This document shows, one piece after another, positions 17,969 to 26,681 of a stretch of 64,000 nt of DNA (the first letter of the stretch is position 1; every line of letters begins with the position of its first letter). Below the pieces are notes generated by a model that was not told the origin of the DNA, searched no databases, and saw nothing but the letters and a program-made list of their open reading frames with translations. A program made the position numbers and the translations under genes. Origin of the DNA: Cohaesibacter sp. (GTDB taxonomy: Bacteria; Pseudomonadota; Alphaproteobacteria; Rhizobiales; Cohaesibacteraceae); the NCBI GenBank assembly GCA_025800145.1, contig JAOXSH010000017.1, positions 1 through 64,000 on the forward strand, written 5' to 3'.

Positions 17969-20259
17969 TTCGATGACAGACGAAATCTGACTTCGACAGA
18001 TTTGGACGCTGGGGTGAAGCTTTTATCGCCAAAGGTCTGGTGGGGAACAAGAATATTGAGTTCCGGGTAATATCCCGCCACACAGCCATAAGGGATGTCG
18101 TAGCTTACCAGCATGAAATTGTGGGCAATGCGCTCAATTCCATCATCATAACAGCCAATGATATCGACCCTGTCTCCGGCTTTGAAACCCAGTTTTTTCA
18201 TATCCTCGGGATTGATGAAGACCACCTCTCGTTCTCCATAAACCCCACGATAACGGTCATCCAGACCATAGACTGTGGTGTTATATTGATCGTGAGAGCG
18301 GAAGGTCTGCAAAATGAATGTTTGGTCATCCTTTTGATTGCGCTGCCATTCGGTTTGTTCGGGCAGATCATCGGTTGAGAAGGTTGCTTTGCCAGATGGT
18401 GTATTCCATTCCCGTTCAGCGGCAGAATTGCGCAAGCGGAAGCCGCGCGGTTTGCGGATTTGGGCATTATAATCGCCAAACATTGGCAGCACCCTGGCAA
18501 TCAGATCGCGGATCTTGTCATTGTCTTCGGCCATGGCGTGCCAATCAACCACGCCATTGCCAAGTGTTGCATTGGCTATACCTGAGATGATTTTGACTTC
18601 GGATTTCAGCACTTCCGATGCTGGTTTGTTTATGCCGCCAGAGCCATGCACCATGGACATGGAATCTTCAACGGTTACCAGCTGTGATTCCCCTTTAGAA
18701 TTATAGTCAATTTCGGTTCGACCCAAGCAAGGCAGAATATAGGAGACTTTGCCGGTCAAGAGATGACCATGATTAAGCTTGGTGGCGATATTGACCGTTA
18801 GATTCAGCTTGCACATGGCATCAGCAATCAGGGGGCTATCCGGGGTTGCTCTGGCAAAATTGCCGCCAAGGCCAATAAAGGCTTTGGCCTGTCCGCTCAT
18901 CATGGCGCCAATGGCGTCAATCACATTATGTCCGCGCTCGCGTGGCATGGGCACGCCGAGTTCCCTTTCCATGGCATCCATCAAGGCAGCGGGGGCTTTT
19001 TCGTTAATGCCAACGGTGCGGTCGCCCTGTACGTTGGAATGTCCGCGCACTGGACATAGGCCTGCACCGGGGCGTCCGATATTGCCCTTCAAAAACATGA
19101 AGCTGGATATTTCGCGGATGGTCTGGACAGAATGCTTATGTTGCGTGACGCCCATGGCCCAAGCGGTGATCACTTTATCTGCGGATATATAGAGATCTGC
19201 GGCTTCGCCAATTTGCTCACGGGTCAGGCCTGACTGATTTTCAATATGCTCCCAAGATGTCTCTTGAACGAGCTTTTTATACGCCTCAAAATCAGAGCAA
19301 TGGTCGCGGATGAAATCATGATCAAGAACAGGCTCTTTGCCTGCTGCTTGTGCTGCGTCTTCTGCGGCAAAGACAAGCTTTGCCATACCACGGAAAATTG
19401 CCATATCGCCACCAAGCAAGGGGCGGTAATAATCAGTTGAGGTGGAGCCTGAACCGCCTCGGATCATTTCCAGTTTCTTTTGTGGATCTGAGAAACGATG
19501 CAGGCCCTTTTCTTTTAATGTATTGAAGACAATGACCCGTGCGCCGCGTTCGGTTGCCTTGCGCAAATCGGCCAACATGCGCGGATGGTTTGTGCCCGGA
19601 TTTTGACCGACGACGAAAATGACATCTGCTTTTTCAAAATCTTCCAAAAGCACTGTGCCTTTGCCAATACCGATGGACTCGGTCAGCGCAACACCGCTGG
19701 CTTCGTGGCACATGTTGGAACAATCGGGGAAATTGTTTGTGCCATAGAGACGGACAAAGGTTTGGTAGAGGAAGGCAGCTTCGTTGCTTGCGCGGCCAGA
19801 TGTATAAAATTCGGCCTGATTGGGACTTTCTAGACTGTTCAGCTCTTTTGCAATTTCTGCAAAAGCGGAACCCCAGCTGACGGGCTCATAATGATCTGTC
19901 TGTGCGTTATAACGCATGGGATTGGTCAAGCGACCTTGATTTTCCAGCTCATAATCGCTCCATGTACGCAGTTCAGAGACCGAATATTTGGCGAAAAACC
20001 CGGGCGAGGTGCGTCCCTTTGTGGCTTCCCATGAGACGGCCTTGACGCCGTTCTCGCAAAATTCGAAAGATGAGCCATGTTCGGGATCTCCCCAAGCGCA
20101 TCCGGGGCAATCAAACCCGTCTGGTTGGTTGGCCTTGAGCATTATTCGAACCCCGGAAACAGGTTTGCCGCTGCCAAGGAGCTGATTTCCAACGCTTTTC
20201 AAAGCTCCCCATCCGCCTGCTGCTTTTGAGCTTTTTCCAATCGGGTTTTTCTTGGCCAT
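17965..20259 (-). CDS. FdhF/YdeP-type molybdopterin oxidoreductase
   Basis: This roughly 764-residue cytoplasmic protein is of the formate-dehydrogenase-alpha-like YdeP branch. It has FDCPGCAWGDPEHG near 50, the molybdopterin-fold segments VSWGSAFAEIAKEL, CSNMCHEASGVALTESIGIG and FVVGQNPGTNHPRML, and GRPGAGLCPVRGHSNVQGDRT. Only a Cys pair remains at the N-terminus, so the canonical four-cysteine iron-sulfur site looks incomplete, as in YdeP. I start at ATG 20259 (MAKKNPIGKSS) behind AAAGG rather than at the upstream GTG. It is transcribed with an OFA transporter upstream. Formate is a likely but unproven substrate. Confidence 0.85.
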   Translation of the reverse strand: MAKKNPIGKSSKAAGGWGALKSVGNQLLGSGKPVSGVRIMLKANQPDGFDCPGCAWGDPEHGSSFEFCENGVKAVSWEATKGRTSPGFFAKYSVSELRTWSDYELENQGRLTNPMRYNAQTDHYEPVSWGSAFAEIAKELNSLESPNQAEFYTSGRASNEAAFLYQTFVRLYGTNNFPDCSNMCHEASGVALTESIGIGKGTVLLEDFEKADVIFVVGQNPGTNHPRMLADLRKATERGARVIVFNTLKEKGLHRFSDPQKKLEMIRGGSGSTSTDYYRPLLGGDMAIFRGMAKLVFAAEDAAQAAGKEPVLDHDFIRDHCSDFEAYKKLVQETSWEHIENQSGLTREQIGEAADLYISADKVITAWAMGVTQHKHSVQTIREISSFMFLKGNIGRPGAGLCPVRGHSNVQGDRTVGINEKAPAALMDAMERELGVPMPRERGHNVIDAIGAMMSGQAKAFIGLGGNFARATPDSPLIADAMCKLNLTVNIATKLNHGHLLTGKVSYILPCLGRTEIDYNSKGESQLVTVEDSMSMVHGSGGINKPASEVLKSEVKIISGIANATLGNGVVDWHAMAEDNDKIRDLIARVLPMFGDYNAQIRKPRGFRLRNSAAEREWNTPSGKATFSTDDLPEQTEWQRNQKDDQTFILQTFRSHDQYNTTVYGLDDRYRGVYGEREVVFINPEDMKKLGFKAGDRVDIIGCYDDGIERIAHNFMLVSYDIPYGCVAGYYPELNILVPHQTFGDKSFTPASKSVEVRFRLSSK

Positions 20260-20482
20260 CTGCTTTACCTTTAACTTCACTCATCGCGAGGAACAGAATA
20301 TGTCAGACATAAGCGCATGAAAGCAGAGCCTCCATGCGCTTAGTTTTCAGCCGTTTTCGGGCAATAGATAAAAAGAAATTACGTATTTGCCCGAGGATTT
20401 CCAGCTATTTTTTGAGTTTTTAATTCAAATATTATAGCTGTGCCGCACAACATCAATTTGATGTCGTTTTTGCAAGCTTTTC

Positions 20483-22207
20483 TCACTCTCCCGGTGCCAA
20501 TTTCGGGTGAGTATTGTGAACATGATGGTGTTCGCCAACAGGTCTGATCATGAGATTTGCAAAGAATGCGATGATCAGCAGGCCTGCCATGGTGTACATG
20601 GTGGTGTTGTACAGGCTTGAGGTCGGGTCCAATGTTCCTGCCGGAGCGATTTCCAGCAATTTGGAAATGGTGACCGTTTTGGCCTCTACCAGATTTTGCA
20701 ATTGCTCGATGGGAGCGCCGAATTTTTCTGCAAAGACGGCAGGGTCGATTTTGGCAACCAGATCTGCGATGGCATTGTTTTTGGAAATATCACGCAGATA
20801 TGTGATGGCAAAGGGGCCAAGGACGCCAGCGGTTGACCATGCGGTTAGAAGACGCCCATGGATGCCACCGACATGCAAGGTGCCAAACATATCGGCCAGA
20901 TAAGCCGGAATTGTTGCAAAACCACCGCCATACATGGTGAAAATCACCATAGTTGCTGCATAGAAGCCAATCAGGGCTGGCATTCCGCCTATCGTGGTGA
21001 AATAGGGAATGGAGAGATAGAGAGCCGTTCCCAGAATGAAGAAGCAATGATAGGTATTTTTGCGACCGATAAAGTCTGATGTGGAAGCCCAAAAGAAGCG
21101 ACCAACCATATTGAAGACTGAAATCATCAACACATAGGTTCCGGCAAATGTGGCTGTGACAATTGCCAGATCGCTGAAAATTTCATTGATCATGGTTTTC
21201 GCGACGCCGATTACACCAATGCCAGCTGTCACGTTGAAGCATAGAACAATCCAGAGAAGCCAGAATTGTCGTGTTTTCATGGATTGATCAATATGAACAT
21301 GGCTGGAAGACACCATGCCACTTTTGGCAACAGGTGGGGTCCATCCTTTGGGCTTCCAGTCTTGCGCGGGGACGCGATACTGAAAAGCGGCAATCATCAT
21401 AACGCAGAAATAGACAATACCCAAAGTCATAAAGGTCGCGGCAGCGCCGGTATTACCGGTGCCGACACTATAGACACCAGCTTCTCCGCCAGCGGGAAGA
21501 TTTGCTGCCTGTGCTGCATTGGCAATCACCACTTCGACTTTTCCTGTTGCGGTTTCAGCAAAGCGGCGGCCGCCTTCGGTGATCAATGTGACAGCGCTTT
21601 CCGGGCCAAGATAGTCTGGTGCTTTGGAATAAAAATCCAGCAACCATTGTTTCAATGGCGCGCCAATGATGGCACCACCACCAAAGCCCATGATTGCCAT
21701 ACCTGTTGCCATACCGCGGCGATCGGGGAACCAGCGAATCAAGGTGGAGACGGGTGACACATAGCCAAAGCCAAGACCACAACCGCCAAACACACCATAG
21801 CCGAGATAGACCAGCCAGAGCTGGTGGGTGAGAATGCCGACAGAGCCAATGAGGAAGCCGCCGCCCCACAACAGGGCCGCAACAACGCCAACGCAACGGG
21901 GGCCGACTTTTTCTAGCCATTTGCCACCAAAGGCAGCGGCCAGACCAAGGCAGACAATGGCAACGGAGAAAATCCAGACAACGGATGAGAGGGACCAGTC
22001 ATCTGCTGCCGATGTTACTACACCCAATTGACGGGTGAGAGAGGGGTTGAAAACAGACCAGGCATAAACAGAGCCGATACATAGATGAATAGCCATGGAA
22101 GCCGGTGGGACCAGCCAGCGATTGAAATTGGGCTTTGCAACGATATTCTCTTTCATAAGGAATGAGAATGCGCCACCATTGGCCTCAGGTGGTGTATTTG
22201 CACTCAT
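20483..22207 (-). CDS. OFA-family MFS transporter (oxalate/formate antiporter type)
   Basis: The 574-residue membrane protein has 12 or more predicted helices and OFA marks: PPASMAIHLCIGSVYAWSVF near 35, PLKQWLLDFY, GLGFGYVSPVSTLIRWFPDR in the first half, and PAYLADMFGTLHVGGIHGRL in the second. A long loop of about 60 residues between helices 6 and 7 carries GKVEVVIANAAQAANLPAGG. The C-terminal cytoplasmic tail ends in a His-rich GEHHHVHN. It exchanges small carboxylates such as oxalate and formate. It sits between a two-component system and an oxidoreductase of the formate dehydrogenase type. Confidence 0.88.
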   Translation of the reverse strand: MSANTPPEANGGAFSFLMKENIVAKPNFNRWLVPPASMAIHLCIGSVYAWSVFNPSLTRQLGVVTSAADDWSLSSVVWIFSVAIVCLGLAAAFGGKWLEKVGPRCVGVVAALLWGGGFLIGSVGILTHQLWLVYLGYGVFGGCGLGFGYVSPVSTLIRWFPDRRGMATGMAIMGFGGGAIIGAPLKQWLLDFYSKAPDYLGPESAVTLITEGGRRFAETATGKVEVVIANAAQAANLPAGGEAGVYSVGTGNTGAAATFMTLGIVYFCVMMIAAFQYRVPAQDWKPKGWTPPVAKSGMVSSSHVHIDQSMKTRQFWLLWIVLCFNVTAGIGVIGVAKTMINEIFSDLAIVTATFAGTYVLMISVFNMVGRFFWASTSDFIGRKNTYHCFFILGTALYLSIPYFTTIGGMPALIGFYAATMVIFTMYGGGFATIPAYLADMFGTLHVGGIHGRLLTAWSTAGVLGPFAITYLRDISKNNAIADLVAKIDPAVFAEKFGAPIEQLQNLVEAKTVTISKLLEIAPAGTLDPTSSLYNTTMYTMAGLLIIAFFANLMIRPVGEHHHVHNTHPKLAPGE

Positions 22208-22524
22208 AAATATAGTCCTCCCATAACGTGATAAAACTGGAAGAACGGGCCTGTTTATGATCGCTGGCTTGTTTTTTGCTTTTTCTGTGCTTGTTTTTTG
22301 AAGATCTATAAATGGCCTGTTCTGATCCTAAGCATGGGCTGCTGTGCAGCTCTGCTTTTATAAAAACTTGGATCAATTGAATGTGTCAATGTAGAATATT
22401 ATTTAAAATCAAATACTTAATTATATTTTGTTGAATGAAATTAAAGTCAAATTGGCCAGTATTTCTATATGCGATAAGATGTCACAGGGACAAAATGTCC
22501 AGTTTTGATGGGATGGGGCTTTGA
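22208..22524. other. intergenic region upstream of the OFA transporter
   Basis: This AT-rich gap separates the histidine kinase stop from the transporter start. A 13-bp palindrome lies at 22488-22500, close to a second at 22531-22543. I searched by eye for a sigma-54 -24/-12 promoter (GG-N10-GC) towards the transporter and saw none that was convincing. Confidence 0.5.
22488..22500. promoter_or_regulatory. palindromic operator candidate 1, GGACA-N3-TGTCC
   Basis: GGACAAAATGTCC is a 13-bp palindrome about 285 bp before the transporter start. An almost identical dyad is centred 43 bp away, four helical turns, so both face the same side of DNA. This fits a pair of activator sites for the adjacent response regulator. 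No experimental basis. Confidence 0.5.
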
Positions 22525-24501
22525 TCAGTTGGACAAATTGTCCGCTTTTGGAAGCCAAATTGAAAAGCGTGATCCACAGCCCAATTGGCTGGATACGGTA
22601 ATGAAACCGCCTGCACGCTCGATCAATGATTTGCTGATAGACAATCCCAGCCCGGTGCCTTTGCCCGGTTTTGAGGTTTGGAAGGGGGCAAAAATTGTTT
22701 CGATTCGGGTTGGATCAATTCCGCATCCATTGTCTGCTATGATGATTTCCACCCCTTCACATTCTTGCCGCATGGATGGTTGCACCGAGATATCAAGCTT
22801 GCGGTTTGAACCTTCGCTTTCAAGGAGTGCGTGATTGGCATTGATCATCAGATTGATCAAGACTTGCTGTAATTCCACGCGATTGATGCGCACATCCGGG
22901 CTTGGGTCAAACTGGGTTTCCACTTCAATATCGGCTTCATGAAAGGAGCTTTGCACGAGGATTTGGCAATCCTCTATTACCGTTGAGATCTGGATCTGTT
23001 CTATAAGGCCAGAATAGTCATCGGGGCGGGCGAATTTTAGCAATTTTCCAACAATGATATTGATTCGGTTGATTTGCTCGTCGATCAGCGCAATTTCGGT
23101 TTTCACATCGGCTGATTTTTCGCCAAGGGTGAGGCGTAAAACATCCAGATTGCCTTGAATGACTGCGACAGGATTGTTGATTTCGTGAGCCACGCCTGCT
23201 GCAATCTCGCCAAGAGATGCCAGCTTTTCGGACATGACCAGCCTTTGATAGGTGGCTTCAAGCTCCTTGTTGGCATTGTGTAATTCCCTGGTGCGTATCG
23301 TTACCCTGTCATTGAGCTCATCCGCCCATTGCCTTAAGGCCTTGTCTCGTTCTTGAACCTGATCCAGAAGGCTGTCGAGATGGCCTGCAACCTCGCCAAT
23401 TTCATCTTTGGTGCGTGGTCCACCGATGCGCGCTTTTAAATCTCCGCTTTCGATTTTGCGCATGGTTTTGATCATGGTTTCAAGGGGGCTGAAAATCCCT
23501 TGGGCGAGCCAAAGGAACAGGGGGACAGAAATGCCGACAACAACAATGAATGCGATAAAGATGGAGAGGAAAGATGTATCCTTGATCTTTTGAAATGGCT
23601 CTTCCAGAAATCCGACATAGAGCATCCCTATGATTTGGTCCTGACTGTTGCGCAGTGGCAAATAGCCCGAAATATACCAGTCATTGACCACGAAGGCCCG
23701 GTCCAGCCATTTTTTTCCATCGCCCAGAACCGCATTTTTCACTTCTGCGGATACTTTGGTGCCCAATGCGAGGACATTTTTGAAGAGTTTTACATTGGTG
23801 CTGATGCGTATATCATGCAGGAAAAGCGTTGCCGTGCCGGTGCGATCATTTTCTCCCTGTTCGCTTTGATAGACAAGATTATTGATTGTGCTGATGAAAT
23901 CGAGATTGTTATTCAGCAACAGACCGCCATGCAACAGAGTGCTTTGCTGGCCTATATCGACTTTTATCGCGCTGTGCAGAACCATGCCCCTGTCTTCAAA
24001 TTGATCGGGCTTTGCTGCTTCTTTGAGCGGCAGGGGGACGAGGGATATTTTTGCCCGTTGCGGGAGCGATGGATCAATGACCTCCAGCTCTGAGGCGCTA
24101 TAAAGATCCAGTGCGGTGACATGCTGGCCCTGTTCCGCCTTGTTTATGAGGGCTTTGCTTGCCTTTAATGTTGGGTCTGTTTGCTTATCACGGATATAGA
24201 GAAAATCCAGTCCCAGCTCCTGACGCTTTTGCAAGAGGAAGCGTTGCATTGCGTCTGGGCTATCTTTGTTTGCTTCTTTGAATTTGGCAGAGCCTGCTAT
24301 GGCTTTTATCTCATCAGCGCGGGCTGCCATGATGCGTTGTAAATATTGTTCTGCAATGCGCAAATCACTGGTGACTTTTGAAATCAGCAGATCGTCATAT
24401 CTATCCGCCCAGCGCATGATGGTGATGGCCAGCAAGCCGGGCAGTAAAACAATCAATGGCAAAAGAGCCAGAACAAGAAGACGCAGACGAACGGATTTCA
24501 T
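22525..24501 (-). CDS. sensor histidine kinase with large periplasmic sensor domain
   Basis: From ATG 24501 the protein has about 658 residues. A first membrane helix (LLVLALLPLIVLLPGLLAIT) is followed by a periplasmic domain of about 280 residues, probably of the double-Cache type, and a second helix (FIAFIVVVGISVPLFLWLAQ). A HAMP domain, a coiled coil, and the kinase core come next: H-box LGEIAAGVAHEINNP, N-box LINLMINANHALL, DNGCGIDP and GKGTGLGLSIS. It resembles DctB-type kinases for small organic acids. The partner response regulator ends 57 bp upstream, so the two form one operon. Confidence 0.88.
   Translation of the reverse strand: MKSVRLRLLVLALLPLIVLLPGLLAITIMRWADRYDDLLISKVTSDLRIAEQYLQRIMAARADEIKAIAGSAKFKEANKDSPDAMQRFLLQKRQELGLDFLYIRDKQTDPTLKASKALINKAEQGQHVTALDLYSASELEVIDPSLPQRAKISLVPLPLKEAAKPDQFEDRGMVLHSAIKVDIGQQSTLLHGGLLLNNNLDFISTINNLVYQSEQGENDRTGTATLFLHDIRISTNVKLFKNVLALGTKVSAEVKNAVLGDGKKWLDRAFVVNDWYISGYLPLRNSQDQIIGMLYVGFLEEPFQKIKDTSFLSIFIAFIVVVGISVPLFLWLAQGIFSPLETMIKTMRKIESGDLKARIGGPRTKDEIGEVAGHLDSLLDQVQERDKALRQWADELNDRVTIRTRELHNANKELEATYQRLVMSEKLASLGEIAAGVAHEINNPVAVIQGNLDVLRLTLGEKSADVKTEIALIDEQINRINIIVGKLLKFARPDDYSGLIEQIQISTVIEDCQILVQSSFHEADIEVETQFDPSPDVRINRVELQQVLINLMINANHALLESEGSNRKLDISVQPSMRQECEGVEIIIADNGCGIDPTRIETIFAPFQTSKPGKGTGLGLSISKSLIERAGGFITVSSQLGCGSRFSIWLPKADNLSN
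22531..22543. promoter_or_regulatory. palindromic operator candidate 2, GGACAAATTGTCC
   Basis: This 13-bp palindrome, perfect apart from its central base, lies in the last codons of the histidine kinase gene, centred 43 bp from candidate 1. Conservation of a second copy inside a coding end suggests selection for DNA binding. Confidence 0.5.
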
Positions 24502-24557
24502 GACATCTCTGTGTGAATGTTGGCTGATGGGTTTGTATTTTGTTCTATATCTCCCAT

Positions 24558-25898
24558 CTATATGTCCCAAGAGCGGCATTTGCGGTCAATGGTTTTGCGA
24601 GAGACGCCCAAGCGGCGGGCGGCTTCTGCTCTGTTGCCATTACAGGCTTGCAGGGTATCGAGAATATGGCGTCGCTCGACTGCTGCCAGCGTATCGGTTT
24701 CTGTGAGGGCTGATGGAATTTCCAGTCCATATTCCAGATCATCATGGATCATGGAGCGCTCGATATGATTTCTCAATTCGCGGACATTTCCCGGCCATTC
24801 ATAGCGCAAGAATTTTGTTCTGACTGCGCTGGTAATTTCAGGCGGAGCAATATTGAAATCCTTCTTCATTTGATCAAGAAAGACTTCGGTCAAATCCATG
24901 ATATCTGCGGGGCGATCTTTGAGAGGGGGCAAATGCAGGTTCAGGACATTGAGGCGATAATATAAATCGCGCCGAAAAGAACCTTCCTCTACCATTGGTT
25001 CCAGATGTTTGGTTGTGGCAAAAATGAAGCGGATATCCAGAGGAATGTCTCGACTTGCGCCAATTGGTCTGACCCTTTGTGCTTCGATCACCTTTAATAG
25101 CGCAATTTGTGCTTGGGTTGAGAGTTCGTCCACATCGTCCAAAAACAGACTGCCCCCTTGTGCAGATAGCAGCAGGCCTTCTTTTTGTCCGTGGCCTTGC
25201 GCATAATGTGCTGCTCTGCCAAAGAGATCTTCTTCAAAGGTTTCCACGGCACCGGATGCGCAGGATAAATAGACAAAAGGCTTGTCTGCCCTGTCTGAGA
25301 TGGCGTGTAACATGCGCGCGGCCACTTCTTTGCCGACGCCAGATTCGCCCGTGATAAGAACATTGGATGGAATATTGGCAAAACGTTGGAGCTTGTCCTT
25401 GACTTCTGCAATCTGCGGGGACGAGCCGACCAATTGATCTTGCTGGCGCAGAATATTGGGGCCTGCCTGTAATTCATGACGCAATAGATTGTTTTCGCGG
25501 CGCAGGGCTGCATTATCCAGCGAGCGCGAGACGGCGTTTAAAATCTGGTTGGCTCGAAAGGGTTTGATTAGAAAATCAACAGCCCCTGCACGCAAGGCCT
25601 CAATCACGGTCTCCAATTCTGCATAAGCCGTTATTAAAATGGCATCGGAGAATAAGCCGATTTCGCGTTGCTCTTGTAACCAGTCAATGCCGCTTAATCC
25701 GGGCATGATATTGTCCAGAATAACCAGATCAAATTGTTCCTGATCCAGTTTGTCTGTTGCCTCCTTGGCATTGGCAGCTTCTTGCACCATGTGGCAATGC
25801 ATCTTCAATGTTTTGACCAAAAAATTTCGCATTCCCGGCTCGTCATCGACCACCAAAATTCGAGCATTTTGTAAAGAAGAGGAAAAAGGACTGGTCAT
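24558..25898 (-). CDS. NtrC-family response regulator lacking the GAFTGA motif
   Basis: The 446-residue regulator has a receiver domain with phospho-acceptor Asp62 (LVILDNIMP) and Lys112 (LIKPF), an AAA+ domain with Walker A GESGVGKE at 184-191, Walker B GGSLFLDDVDE near 247, arginine finger RRDLYYRLNVL, and a Fis-type helix-turn-helix at the end (EAARRLGVSRKTIDRK). At residues 231-236, where sigma-54 activators have GAFTGA, it has HYAQGH. It therefore probably does not engage sigma-54 in the usual way, like some NtrC proteins that work with sigma-70. It is encoded upstream of and with the kinase at 22525. Confidence 0.9.
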   Translation of the reverse strand: MTSPFSSSLQNARILVVDDEPGMRNFLVKTLKMHCHMVQEAANAKEATDKLDQEQFDLVILDNIMPGLSGIDWLQEQREIGLFSDAILITAYAELETVIEALRAGAVDFLIKPFRANQILNAVSRSLDNAALRRENNLLRHELQAGPNILRQQDQLVGSSPQIAEVKDKLQRFANIPSNVLITGESGVGKEVAARMLHAISDRADKPFVYLSCASGAVETFEEDLFGRAAHYAQGHGQKEGLLLSAQGGSLFLDDVDELSTQAQIALLKVIEAQRVRPIGASRDIPLDIRFIFATTKHLEPMVEEGSFRRDLYYRLNVLNLHLPPLKDRPADIMDLTEVFLDQMKKDFNIAPPEITSAVRTKFLRYEWPGNVRELRNHIERSMIHDDLEYGLEIPSALTETDTLAAVERRHILDTLQACNGNRAEAARRLGVSRKTIDRKCRSWDI

Positions 25899-26352
25899 GG
25901 GGTTATATGCATTGGCTTATTTGGAAGATGTTTTCTTTGATTGTGGCATAGTCTATCGCTTTTGATGAAGCTTTTTATCACATCGTGCCAAAGCCCGGTG
26001 ACTGCTTTTTCCATAGCAGCCCTGAATTGCCTTACTTTGAAAAGCCTTTCGAGCGGTAAAATTTCTCTTTGTTCTTTTTATGTTCTTATTTCATTTCGCC
26101 CTTTTGGGCTTTTTTGCTGTTCTGTTTTCTTTAAAAGCTGCAATTTGGAGAACAAATTCGTTTTGGGGGCTCTTTCGGGAGTGTCTTGTTCGAAAGGTGA
26201 ATTTTGAACCGGATTGTTTTTTTAAAGTCCATAAGCTGCAATTGTTGGCTGATCGCTTCGTCTCTATCTAACAATCAGGAAAGTTTGGCAAATCATGGGA
26301 CCAGTGTGTGATTTGTTCTCTTGCTTCTTTGAGACTATTTTGGGAGATCGGC
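25899..26352. other. intergenic region between divergent regulator and sulfur operon
   Basis: The gap should hold promoters for the response regulator (minus) and the DUF2849-cys operon (plus). A short GCCC-TTTT-GGGC hairpin followed by TTTTTT lies at 26098-26115 and could act as a weak plus-strand terminator or attenuator in the leader. No coding region was recognised. Confidence 0.4.
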
Positions 26353-26655
26353 ATGTTTGTTGTTACCGGCAATCGGTTGTTGGACGGAATTGTTGTCTTT
26401 CTGGCGCCTGCTATGCGCTGGGATGAGAATTTGCAGCAAGCGCGTTGTTATGAAGAGCAAGCAGAGGCCGAGGCCGCGCTTGAGGGGCAGCACAATCAAG
26501 GGGTCATTGATTTGGCTGTGATTGGCGTCAGCCGTACCAAGGAAGACGCGCCTTTGGTTGCGGATCGATTGCGCGAGCGCATTCGGGCGGATGGTCCGAC
26601 CATTGAGCCATTTGAAGGCTTGTCGCTTTCCAAGACATTTGATCAGGCCAGCTGA
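26353..26655 (+). CDS. DUF2849 protein of the sulfite reductase operon
   Basis: The 100-residue protein (MFVVTGNRLLDGIVVFLAPA, then WDENLQQARCYEEQAEAEAA) matches DUF2849, a small cytoplasmic family found almost only in front of alphaproteobacterial cysI. Its role is not known; an accessory or electron-transfer role in sulfite reduction has context support only. The start at ATG 26353 follows GGGAGATCGGC. A cysG siroheme synthase gene, often placed before it, is not present here. It lies 26 bp before cysI. Confidence 0.85.
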   Translation: MFVVTGNRLLDGIVVFLAPAMRWDENLQQARCYEEQAEAEAALEGQHNQGVIDLAVIGVSRTKEDAPLVADRLRERIRADGPTIEPFEGLSLSKTFDQAS

Positions 26656-26681
26656 TTGCCGGCACGCATAGGAGAAGTGTA

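Noticed and set aside
22208-22480. A sigma-54 promoter upstream of the OFA transporter
   Set aside because: No GG-N10-GC match of acceptable quality was found by eye on the minus strand; the regulator also lacks GAFTGA.
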